Assembly (NCBI GenBank): GCA_001795315.1
Contig: MGOH01000012.1
Span: 2,111 to 10,285, forward strand
Length of the DNA stretch: 8,175 nucleotides
Origin: Chloroflexi bacterium RBG_19FT_COMBO_48_23
Lineage (GTDB): Bacteria; Chloroflexota; Dehalococcoidia; GIF9; UBA5620
Direction: 5' to 3'
The position numbers and the translations under genes are program-made. Of this stretch, positions 1-5,976 are shown piece by piece. How positions within the stretch are numbered: the first letter of the stretch is position 1; each line of letters starts with the position of its first letter. The notes under the pieces are model-generated. The model ran no database searches. It was not told the origin of the DNA and was given only the letters and a program-made list of their open reading frames with translations.

Positions 1-179
1 TCGACACTATCCAGACCGTCACCGGAAAAAGAATCGGGGGAGACGTTGATAATACCCATCACATAGGTCCGTTCTCCCCAGCGGAAGGCGGTTTTTCCGC
101 AACGGGTGACGCCCGGGGAGGACCCGCCCCTTGCCTTTCGCCACTGCAGCAATGAAGCCTTGCTCATCCTGCCAGCCAT
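1..179 (-). CDS. folP: Dihydropteroate synthase, N-terminal part (cut by window edge)
   Basis: Folate biosynthesis enzyme that joins p-aminobenzoate to 6-hydroxymethyl-dihydropterin diphosphate in the cytoplasm. Translating the minus strand from ATG at 179 gives 59 codons before the edge. They contain the family's first signature, read as TYVMGIINVSPDSFSGDGL at about residues 37-55 (the beta-1 strand and pterin-binding loop), preceded by the usual short strand with FRWGER. An in-frame TAG at 194-192 rules out a longer N-terminus unless a non-standard start is used. ATG at 179 or ATG at 167 could be the start; neither has a strong ribosome binding site. The rest of the TIM barrel lies outside the window. 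The gene is transcribed away from the carboxylation/TCA cluster and shows no functional link to it. The family call is secure; the exact start is not. Confidence 0.88.
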   Translation of the reverse strand, partial: MAGRMSKASLLQWRKARGGSSPGVTRCGKTAFRWGERTYVMGIINVSPDSFSGDGLDSV

Positions 180-225
180 CAGGTCTCTATTCTACCATGC
201 AAGGCAATATGTTATATAGTCAATT

Positions 226-341
226 CCTCTCGAAGTTTATCCTGAGCGTAAATTCTTCGACAGGCTCAGAATGAGCGGGAGGAATATGCAGAATGAGCGG
301 AATAGCTTGATGAAAAACAGCCAAGGGCTCAGAATGACAGG
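226..341. repeat. Degenerate dispersed-repeat cluster (CTCAGAATGA family)
   Basis: Three direct copies of a short motif are visible: GGCTCAGAATGAGCGG at 263-278, GCAGAATGAGCGG at 288-300, and GGGCTCAGAATGACAGG at 325-341. An inverted partner, TTATCCTGAG at 237-246, matches the reverse complement of CTCAGAATGA (265-274) at 8 of 10 positions. A second pair, 226-235 against 255-264, matches at 9 of 10. The unit looks like a decayed palindromic intergenic repeat. From memory, similar sequences with TCATCCTGAGC and GCTCAGGATGA arms occur many times in the intergenic DNA of some environmental bacterial genomes. That recollection is unverified here. Confidence 0.55.
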
Positions 342-369
342 ACACAAAAGGAGCTCGCACCTCAGGTAT

Positions 370-391
370 GATTGGAGCGGATGCTCCAATC
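370..391. other. Perfect 9-bp stem-loop upstream of the operon
   Basis: GATTGGAGC (370-378) is exactly complementary to GCTCCAATC (383-391), leaving a 4-base GGAT loop. No T-tract follows on the plus strand. On the minus strand the downstream bases (CATACCTGAG) are not T-rich either, so a canonical intrinsic terminator is unlikely. It could be an operator dyad, an mRNA leader hairpin, or another worn repeat unit. The structure is certain; its function is unknown. Confidence 0.6.
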
Positions 392-423
392 TATCCGATA
401 TTATGCTATGCGATTATACGCTA

Positions 424-451
424 TTCAATGCTCTGCTAAATATGTTACAAT
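424..451 (+). promoter_or_regulatory. Weak candidate sigma-70-like promoter for the plus-strand cluster
   Basis: TACAAT at 446-451 matches the -10 consensus at 5 of 6 positions. A poor -35 candidate, TTCAAT at 424-429, lies 16 bases upstream. Transcription would start near 458, giving a leader of about 30 bases. Only the -10 is convincing, and the whole stretch is AT-rich, so chance matches are expected. Confidence 0.25.
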
Positions 452-478
452 GCTGTATCTGCGGCAATCGCACATGGG

Positions 479-485
479 AAGGTGA
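479..485 (+). promoter_or_regulatory. Ribosome binding site that decides the carboxyltransferase start
   Basis: AAGGTGA at 479-485 contains AGGTGA, a run complementary to the 16S rRNA tail, five bases before ATG at 491. An in-frame GTG at 482 lies inside this site, so initiation at the GTG is unlikely and the protein starts at 491. Confidence 0.7.
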
Positions 486-490
486 AATAT

Positions 491-2041
491 ATGGGAACCG
501 AGCAGAAAATCACCGAACTAAGCAAGTTAAGAGAAAAAGCTATGGCTGGCGGCGGAGCCAAGCGCATAGAAACGCAGCACAAACAGGGCAAGCTTACCGC
601 CAGGGAACGAGTTCAGCTTCTCTTCGACCCGGACACCTTTGAAGAGCTGGACCCGTTCGCCCTACACGGCTGCACTGACCTCGGAGCCGAAAAGCAGAAG
701 GTTCTCGGCGATGCCGTAGTCACCGGATATGGCAAAATCGACGGCCGAACCGCCTTCGTCTTTTCCCAGGACTTCACCGTTTTCGGTGGTTCGCTGTCAA
801 AGGTGGCTTCGGAAAAAATCTGTAAAGCCATGGACCTGGCAGCCAAAAACGGCGCCCCTATCATAGGCTTGCTCGACTCAGGCGGTGCCCGCATACAGGA
901 GGGCGTAGAAAGCCTGGCAGGCTATGGTGACATCTTCATGCGAAATACCATCTATTCAGGCGTGATACCGCAAATTTCGGCGGTTATGGGACCGTGTGCC
1001 GGAGGCGCTGTCTATTCGCCAGCCATAACCGACTTCATCTTCATGGTCAAGAACACGGGCCAGATGTATATTACAGGCCCGGCAGTAATCAAGTCGGTTA
1101 CCGGTGAAGAAATTAGTTTCGAGGCACTGGGCGGCGCTATGACACATGCCGTTAAAAGCGGCAACTGTCACTTTGTGGCCGATGATGACAAACAATGTCT
1201 TGGGGCAATACGCCGGCTGTTAAGCTTTCTGCCGCAAAACAATCTGGATGACCCACCTTTCATCGATACCGTCGATGACCCAAACCGAATGGAAGAGGAA
1301 TTGCTTCATGTTATCCCCGACGACCCGAACAAAACTTATGATATGAAAAATGTCATACTTAAAATCATAGACAACGGCGATTTTATGGAGGTACACGATA
1401 ATTTTGCCAACAACCTGATCGTTGGCTTCGCCAGAATGGGCGGATACAGCGTGGGAATAGTAACCCAGCAGCCATCAGTATATGCCGGCGCCATCGACGT
1501 TGATGCCGCGGATAAAGGCGCCAGGTTCGTCCGTTTTTGCGATTGCTTCAACATTCCTGTGATTACACTTGTCGACGTGCCCGGGTATATGCCGGGCAGT
1601 GAACAAGAGTACAGGGGCATCATCAGGCATGGCGCCAAGTTCCTCTATGCCTATGCTGAAGCCACCGTGCCCAAGATAAGCATTATCACCCGCAAAGCTT
1701 ACGGCGGAGCTTTTGTAGTCATGAGCAGCAAAAACCTGCGCGGCGATATAAACTATGCCTGGCCAACGGCTGAAATCGCCGTGATGGGACCGGATGGTGC
1801 CGTAAACATCGTCTTCAAAAGCACCATAGATAAGTCGGAAAAACCGGAGGAGACAAGACAAAAACTGATTGCCGAGTACAGGGACAAATTCGCCAACCCC
1901 TATATTGCTGCCAGCAAGGGCTATATTGACGATGTTATCGACCCCAGAAGCACACGGCCTAAAGTGATTAAAGCACTGGAAATGCTGCGCAACAAGACCG
2001 ATACCAATCCGCCGAAAAAGCATGGCAATATCCCGTTATAG
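491..2041 (+). CDS. mmdA: Biotin-dependent acyl-CoA carboxyltransferase subunit (PccB / MmdA / transcarboxylase 12S family)
   Basis: Cytoplasmic carboxyltransferase that moves CO2 between biotin and an acyl-CoA, most likely propionyl-/methylmalonyl-CoA. The protein is 516 residues, the normal length for the family, with two crotonase-like halves. The N-half has SGGARIQEG (130-138) and the GPCAGGAVYSP oxyanion motif (167-177). The C-half has VDVPGYMPGSEQE (361-373), RKAYGGAF (401-408), and AWPTAEIAVMGPDGAVN (423-439). The C-terminus ends KKHGNIPL, as in many PccB proteins. The start is ATG 491, set by the site at 479-485. It is the first gene of the cluster and is followed by an MmdE-like gene and a biotin-carrying carboxyltransferase, which favours methylmalonyl-CoA decarboxylase or transcarboxylase over an ordinary propionyl-CoA carboxylase. 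Sequence alone cannot separate these roles or exclude acetyl-CoA. V409 sits where I recall Streptomyces PccB having Asp422, a substrate-selectivity residue. The family is certain; the substrate is inferred. Confidence 0.93.
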   Translation: MGTEQKITELSKLREKAMAGGGAKRIETQHKQGKLTARERVQLLFDPDTFEELDPFALHGCTDLGAEKQKVLGDAVVTGYGKIDGRTAFVFSQDFTVFGGSLSKVASEKICKAMDLAAKNGAPIIGLLDSGGARIQEGVESLAGYGDIFMRNTIYSGVIPQISAVMGPCAGGAVYSPAITDFIFMVKNTGQMYITGPAVIKSVTGEEISFEALGGAMTHAVKSGNCHFVADDDKQCLGAIRRLLSFLPQNNLDDPPFIDTVDDPNRMEEELLHVIPDDPNKTYDMKNVILKIIDNGDFMEVHDNFANNLIVGFARMGGYSVGIVTQQPSVYAGAIDVDAADKGARFVRFCDCFNIPVITLVDVPGYMPGSEQEYRGIIRHGAKFLYAYAEATVPKISIITRKAYGGAFVVMSSKNLRGDINYAWPTAEIAVMGPDGAVNIVFKSTIDKSEKPEETRQKLIAEYRDKFANPYIAASKGYIDDVIDPRSTRPKVIKALEMLRNKTDTNPPKKHGNIPL

Positions 2042-2053
2042 AGAGTAATTAAA

Positions 2054-2236
2054 ATGAACAAAGCTGTGGTAGCCGCAATAACGGGGGCGATTAACGCCTA
2101 CATGGAACAGGAAGGGCAAGCGAAAGCAGTGCCTTCTAGAGCGCCTTATCCTGAAGCCAGCCCGTGGCGGCTTTTTGGACGCCAGGAACTAATGAGAGCC
2201 AGAACTCTCTGGCACATAAAAAGAGCTAACCGATAG
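2054..2236 (+). CDS. Small MmdE / OadG C-terminus-like protein (60 aa), possible carboxyltransferase complex linker
   Basis: A 60-residue soluble protein with no membrane helix. Residues 4-17 (AVVAAITGAINAYM) form an Ala/Ile-rich amphipathic stretch like the one near the C-terminus of sodium-pump decarboxylase gamma/delta subunits. A flexible Pro/Ala segment follows, then SPWRLFGRQELMRAR (36-50) and W53. The pattern of a Trp, a GRQ-E-M motif and a basic tail resembles the small epsilon subunit of methylmalonyl-CoA decarboxylase (MmdE) and the tail of OadG, which bind and stabilise the carboxyltransferase subunits. It lies 12 bp after the carboxyltransferase gene and 43 bp before the OadA-type gene, exactly where a bridging subunit would be expected. 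The start follows GAGAG (2041-2045) by 8 bp, a modest ribosome site. The homology is recalled, not computed. If it is wrong, this is an unknown conserved operon protein. Confidence 0.6.
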   Translation: MNKAVVAAITGAINAYMEQEGQAKAVPSRAPYPEASPWRLFGRQELMRARTLWHIKRANR

Positions 2237-2263
2237 CAAGTCCGACTATGATATTAGCTGATG

Positions 2264-2273
2264 AGGAGGAGAT
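2264..2273 (+). promoter_or_regulatory. Strong Shine-Dalgarno site of the OadA/PycB-type gene
   Basis: AGGAGGAGAT lies about 6-9 bases before ATG 2280. It is one of the strongest ribosome sites in the window and suggests the biotin-bearing subunit is translated at a high rate and independently of the gene upstream. Confidence 0.7.
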
Positions 2274-2279
2274 AAAAAT

Positions 2280-4187
2280 ATGAGCCCCAAGAAGGAAAGC
2301 GGCAAGAATCCATTAAAAATTACTGACCTCACCCTGCGTGATGGCCACCAGTCTCTTTTTGCCACCAGGATGCGAACCGCTGACATGGAACCCATCGCCC
2401 CGGAGATGAACAAAGCAGGATTCTGGTCCATGGAGGTCTGGGGTGGTGCTACCTTTGATGTCATGACCCGGTTTCTGAATGAAGACCCCTGGGAAAGAAT
2501 CCGCATCTTGAAAAAGCTGATGCCTGATACCAGATTGCAAATGCTTCTGCGCGGTCAGAACCTGGTCGGCTATCGCAATTACGCCGATGATGTAGTCACC
2601 GCATTCGTTCATCATGCTGCCGACTGCGGTATCGACGTATTCCGTGTCTTCGATGCCGTCAACGACGAACGAAACTTTATAACTGCCTTTAAAGCCATCA
2701 AGGATAAAAAGAAGCATATCCAGGGTACCCTGTGCTATTCACTGACGGAACCAAAGCTGGGCGGTCCTATATACAACATCGATTATTTTGTAAACAAGGC
2801 ACTTATTATCCAGGATATGGGAGCAGATAGCCTGTGTATTAAGGACATGGCTGGACTTATCTCCCCGGACGACGCTTACGATTTGATAAAGGCGTTAAAG
2901 CAGGCTTTGAAGATACCGGTCAACCTGCACAGCCATTTCACCAGCGGCATGGCCTATATGAGCTTCTTAAAAGCTATCGAGGCTGGAGTTGATTTCATCG
3001 ATACCTGCATGGCTCCCTTCGCCCTGCGCACCTCTCACCCAGCCGTAGAACCGATTGTGGTCGCCCTCAGCGGCACTCCCAGAGATACCGGAATCAAATT
3101 AGAACACCTTCTTAAACTGGGCGAATATTTCGAGTCTATTGCCCCTAAATACAGGGACTTTTTGGACACAACCAAGATATCGGTAATTGACACCAACGTG
3201 CTACAGCATCAAATCCCCGGGGGCATGTTCAGCAACATGGTTGCCCAGCTAAGGGAAGCCAATGCTCTCGACCGCCTGCAGGAAGTATATGCCGAACTTC
3301 CCCGAACTCGAAAGGAGCTGGGCTACCCGCCACTGGTTACTCCAACCAGCCAGATAGTCGGCGTCCAGGCAGTCCAGAACGTCCTCTTCGGCAGATATAA
3401 GATGATATCTAAAGAAGTCAAAGACTACGTCTACGGACTGTACGGTAAGCCGCCAGCCCCCATTGATAAGGAGATACAGGAAAAAGTACTCAAAGGCTAT
3501 GAACGAGGGCAAAAACCAATTACCTCCCGACCGGCAGATATTATTGAGCCGGAACTGAAAAAAGCCAAAGAGGCGACAAAAGACATAGCTAAAGACATCG
3601 GTGACGTCCTTATTTACGCGCTTTATCCTCAGACCGGCATGCGATTTCTTAAATGGAAATATGGATTAGAGACACCTCCACCGGAAACCAGGCCTAAGAC
3701 CCTGGAAGACGTGAAAAAAGAAGACCAGCTTATCGCCAAAGCTAAAGCTGGCAAAGTTATGGACAAGGTTGAAGGAAAAGCACCAGCTAAAGGACCGGCA
3801 GTTAGAACATTTAATGTCTTCGTTGGCGACGAATATTACAAGGTCGAGGTCGAGCCTACAGGTGGCCAGGTTACATTTGCTCCACCCCCTGCCTATGCTC
3901 CACCGCAACCACCAGCACCACCACCACCAGTAGCGAAGGAGGCTCCGGCACCTTCCACAACGGTCGCCGCCGGTGAGACTCCACTGCTTGCCCCGATACC
4001 GGGCACTATCATTCGCTATCTGGTGAAAGAAGGCGATGCGGTCAAGGCGAACACGGGCATAGTAATTCTGGAAGCCATGAAGATGGAAAACGAAATAGTT
4101 GCTCCAGTCTCTGGCAAGATTAAATCCATAAATTGCAAACCTGGCGACAAAGTAAGCGGAGGCACTGTACTAGCTATAATCGGTTAG
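2280..4187 (+). CDS. oadA: OadA/PycB-type pyruvate/oxaloacetate carboxyltransferase with C-terminal biotin carrier domain
   Basis: Transfers CO2 between carboxybiotin and pyruvate/oxaloacetate. The 635-residue protein has three parts. The first is an HMGL-like TIM barrel (about 13-280) with TLRDGHQSLFATRMR (18-32); the expected metal site is D21, the carbamylated lysine K188 (in CIKDMAGL), H217 and H219 (LHSH). The second is a PYC_OADA helical domain (about 300-490). The third is a Pro/Ala-rich linker (about 540-570) leading to a biotinyl domain with EAMKM (598-602), so K601 is the biotinylation site. The layout matches oxaloacetate decarboxylase alpha, pyruvate carboxylase subunit B, and transcarboxylase 5S fused to 1.3S. 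There is no biotin carboxylase domain, and no such gene in the window. Without it the protein needs an external AccC/PycA, an OadB sodium pump, or the upstream acyl-CoA carboxyltransferase as its CO2 donor. The family is certain; which partner it uses is open. Confidence 0.93.
   Translation: MSPKKESGKNPLKITDLTLRDGHQSLFATRMRTADMEPIAPEMNKAGFWSMEVWGGATFDVMTRFLNEDPWERIRILKKLMPDTRLQMLLRGQNLVGYRNYADDVVTAFVHHAADCGIDVFRVFDAVNDERNFITAFKAIKDKKKHIQGTLCYSLTEPKLGGPIYNIDYFVNKALIIQDMGADSLCIKDMAGLISPDDAYDLIKALKQALKIPVNLHSHFTSGMAYMSFLKAIEAGVDFIDTCMAPFALRTSHPAVEPIVVALSGTPRDTGIKLEHLLKLGEYFESIAPKYRDFLDTTKISVIDTNVLQHQIPGGMFSNMVAQLREANALDRLQEVYAELPRTRKELGYPPLVTPTSQIVGVQAVQNVLFGRYKMISKEVKDYVYGLYGKPPAPIDKEIQEKVLKGYERGQKPITSRPADIIEPELKKAKEATKDIAKDIGDVLIYALYPQTGMRFLKWKYGLETPPPETRPKTLEDVKKEDQLIAKAKAGKVMDKVEGKAPAKGPAVRTFNVFVGDEYYKVEVEPTGGQVTFAPPPAYAPPQPPAPPPPVAKEAPAPSTTVAAGETPLLAPIPGTIIRYLVKEGDAVKANTGIVILEAMKMENEIVAPVSGKIKSINCKPGDKVSGGTVLAIIG
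3876..3960 (+). other. Proline/alanine-rich interdomain linker (low-complexity DNA)
   Basis: CCA/CCN-rich sequence encodes the flexible swing-arm linker in front of the biotinyl domain, with several runs of two to four prolines. Such linkers are typical of OadA-type proteins and let the biotin travel between active sites. The CCA triplet runs (about 3899-3930) could vary in length between strains. Confidence 0.7.
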
Positions 4188-4193
4188 GCTTTA

Positions 4194-5447
4194 ATGGGGA
4201 AAACTCTAAGTGAGAAAGTCCTAAGTGAGAAATCAGGAACCGATGCTAGAGCCGGCGATATAGTCATTGCCAGGGTAGATTTGGCCTTTGTTCAAGACAC
4301 CACCGGGCCCTTAACCATACGGCAGTTTAAAGAAATCAAACACGGCAGTCTAGCCAACCCCAAGCGAACTGCCATCTTTCTTGACCACGCTATACCCAGC
4401 CCTAACCGGGAACTGTCAAATGACCACAAATTTTTGCGCCGGTTCGCTGATGACACTGGCTGCCTGATTTTCGAAGGCGGCAGCGGAATATGCCATCAGC
4501 TGGTGGCTGAAATGTTTGCCAATCCGGGGGATATCATCGTCGGTGCCGACTCCCACACGGTGACTGCCGGAGGTTTAGGTGCCTTTGCTACAGGGATGGG
4601 TTCCAGCGACATCGCCATTGCCTTCGCTCTGGGCAAAACATGGTTCAGAGTACCGGAGACCATCAAAATCAGCGTCAGCGGCAGGTTTCAAAAACGGGTC
4701 GGCGTCAAAGACCTTGTACTTCATCTCATCGGCGCACTGGGAGCTGACGGTGCCACCTACAAAGCATTGGAATTCAACGGTTACACAGTAGCCAACATGA
4801 CCGTGTCACAACGTTTGACCATAGCCAATATGGCGGTGGAAGCCGGCGCCAAGGTCGGCATTTTCCCCAGCGACAATGTCACCCGAAGATACCTTGCAGC
4901 CCAAGGCAGAGGCAGCAAATACAGGGCTCTCCGCCCGGATGCCGACGCCGATTACGAACGCTCTATAATCATAAATGCCTCCGAGCTCGAACCTATGATA
5001 GCTACGCCTCACACCGTGGATAATGTGGCTCCGGTAAACATGCTGGCCGGTACCAAAATCGACCAGGTATTCATCGGCACCTGCACCAACGGTCGGCTCG
5101 AAGACTTGGCCATAGCTGCCGCCATTCTCAAAAAGAAGAAACGCCACCCGAAGGTCAGGTTAATCATAGCTCCGGCATCACAGCAAGTCCTGACCAAAGC
5201 TATGAGAATTGGCTACATTCAGGTCCTGGCTGCGGCTGGAGCCATGATACTCCCACCGGGGTGCGCTGCATGCCTTGGCCTTCACCAGGGCGTTCTGGGC
5301 GATAATGAAGTCTGCCTGTCGACGGCTAACCGTAATTTCAAAGGTCGAATGGGCAACCCTGAAGCTTCAATATACCTTGCCAGTCCAGCCACAGCCGCAG
5401 CTTCAGCATTAACCGGTGAAATCACCGACCCGAGAAAGGTGTCATGA
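4194..5447 (+). CDS. Aconitase-superfamily large subunit, LeuC/HacA type (probable aconitase)
   Basis: [4Fe-4S] dehydratase/isomerase large subunit that acts with the next gene product. At 417 residues it has the length of LeuC and archaeal-type homoaconitase large subunits and lacks the fused swivel domain of AcnA/AcnB. The three cluster cysteines are present: C297 (IGTCTNG), C357 and C360 (PPGCAACLG). Other family motifs are DHAIPS (64-69), GADSHTVTAGGLGAFATGMGS (117-137) and NRNFKGRMG (379-387). By homology alone it could be 3-isopropylmalate dehydratase. With isocitrate dehydrogenase, malate dehydrogenase and fumarase downstream and no leuA/leuB-like context, citrate-isocitrate isomerisation is the better inference. 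It starts 6 bp after the upstream stop with only a weak AGG as ribosome site, suggesting coupling to the strongly initiated gene before it. A 15-bp tandem duplication near the start encodes LSEKV-LSEKS. Confidence 0.85.
   Translation: MGKTLSEKVLSEKSGTDARAGDIVIARVDLAFVQDTTGPLTIRQFKEIKHGSLANPKRTAIFLDHAIPSPNRELSNDHKFLRRFADDTGCLIFEGGSGICHQLVAEMFANPGDIIVGADSHTVTAGGLGAFATGMGSSDIAIAFALGKTWFRVPETIKISVSGRFQKRVGVKDLVLHLIGALGADGATYKALEFNGYTVANMTVSQRLTIANMAVEAGAKVGIFPSDNVTRRYLAAQGRGSKYRALRPDADADYERSIIINASELEPMIATPHTVDNVAPVNMLAGTKIDQVFIGTCTNGRLEDLAIAAAILKKKKRHPKVRLIIAPASQQVLTKAMRIGYIQVLAAAGAMILPPGCAACLGLHQGVLGDNEVCLSTANRNFKGRMGNPEASIYLASPATAAASALTGEITDPRKVS
4206..4232 (+). repeat. Short in-frame tandem repeat in the LeuC-like N-terminus
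   Basis: CTAAGTGAGAAA occurs at 4206-4217 and again, identically, at 4221-4232, with a period of 15 bp. It encodes two LSEK units (residues 5-8 and 10-13). LeuC proteins normally have a T-x-x-E-K-I-like helix here, so the second unit fits the family and the repeat may be a small local duplication or chance. Confidence 0.6.
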
Positions 5448-5449
5448 TG
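5436..5449 (+). promoter_or_regulatory. Overlapping stop/start with internal ribosome site (coupled subunits)
   Basis: AAGGTG (5436-5441) lies within the last codons of the large subunit. The stop TGA (5445-5447) overlaps two consecutive in-frame ATGs (5444 and 5447) of the small subunit. The arrangement suggests equal, coupled synthesis of the two subunits. AAGG is 4 bases from the first ATG and 7 from the second. Confidence 0.6.
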
Positions 5450-5953
5450 CCCGATAAAATTCTTAAAGGCAAAGCTTTCAAGTTCGGCGACAACATATCT
5501 ACCGACCATATCATACCGGGCAAATACGCACACCTGAGAAGCAATCTGCCGGAGTTAGCCAAACACGTGATGGAAGATGCCGATGCGACTTTCGCCGAGA
5601 AAGTGAAGAAGGGTGACTTCATAATTGCAGGCAAGAACTTCGGGCTTGGTTCCAGCAGGGAACATGCTGCGTTAGTTATTAAAATGGCCGGCGTGAGCGC
5701 TATACTGGCAAAATCAGTTGCCCGCATCTTTTTCAGAAACGCCATAAATCAGGGGCTACCAGTCCTGATTTGCGATACCGGCAAAATTGATGCCGGTGAT
5801 AAAATAGAGGTAAATCTAACGACGGGTGCAGTTACTGATATAACCAACGGTTCCAAGCTCACCTCTGGCAAAATTCCAAAGGTGATGCTGGACATACTTG
5901 GTGAAGGCGGACTCGTTCCCTATATAACCAAACACCGTGATTTTGAACTCTGA
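5444..5953 (+). CDS. Aconitase-superfamily small (swivel) subunit, LeuD/HacB type
   Basis: Supplies the swivel domain and substrate-recognition loop for the preceding large subunit. It is 169 residues, normal for the archaeal-type LeuD/HacB group. Conserved features are GDNISTDHIIPGKY (15-28), KNFGLGSSREHA (64-75) with the catalytic S70-S71-R72 segment, and ARIFFRNAINQGLP (93-106). The recognition loop reads Y28-A-H-L-R32 instead of the YLVY/YLVM-type loop I recall for isopropylmalate isomerases; an arginine in this loop is associated with binding a distal carboxylate. This favours citrate or homocitrate over isopropylmalate. The gene overlaps the large-subunit stop (ATGATG at 5444-5449), so translation is coupled. 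ATG 5447 has better spacing from AAGGTG (5436-5441) than ATG 5444 and may be the true start. The family is secure; the substrate is inferred. Confidence 0.87.
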   Translation: MMPDKILKGKAFKFGDNISTDHIIPGKYAHLRSNLPELAKHVMEDADATFAEKVKKGDFIIAGKNFGLGSSREHAALVIKMAGVSAILAKSVARIFFRNAINQGLPVLICDTGKIDAGDKIEVNLTTGAVTDITNGSKLTSGKIPKVMLDILGEGGLVPYITKHRDFEL

Positions 5954-5976
5954 ATTTCGTAAAGGCGGAATACGTT

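Larger units (their letters stand above)
180..490. other. Divergent intergenic region without a credible gene
   Basis: About 310 bases separate the divergent folP start from the carboxyltransferase gene. I find no credible gene here. The region holds a degenerate repeat cluster (226-341), a perfect 9-bp hairpin (370-391) and an AT-rich stretch (about 395-455) that probably carries the promoter of the plus-strand operon. An open frame starting at 271 is built from the repeat copies and then runs out of frame into the carboxyltransferase gene, so I do not call it. Confidence 0.7.

Noticed and set aside
189..223. Minus-strand promoter for folP: TTGACT (223-218) and TAGAAT (194-189)
   Set aside because: Both hexamers are good matches, but the spacer is 23 bases, well beyond the usual 16-18. 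TAGAAT would also place the transcription start almost on the start codon.
370..391. Intrinsic terminator for folP or the plus-strand genes
   Set aside because: The stem-loop is perfect, but no run of T follows on either strand, and it lies upstream of both genes rather than behind one.
482..490. GTG at 482 as an alternative start for the carboxyltransferase
   Set aside because: The codon lies within the ribosome binding site (479-485) that is correctly spaced for ATG 491. It has no site of its own.
271..642. 123-codon plus-strand open frame across the intergenic region
   Set aside because: It begins inside repeat copies and its second half is an out-of-frame reading of the carboxyltransferase gene. 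It shows no recognisable motif.
1475..2023. 182-codon minus-strand open frame opposite the carboxyltransferase
   Set aside because: It is the antisense shadow of a strongly conserved gene and has no family motif of its own. The other antisense frames within the coding genes were rejected for the same reason.
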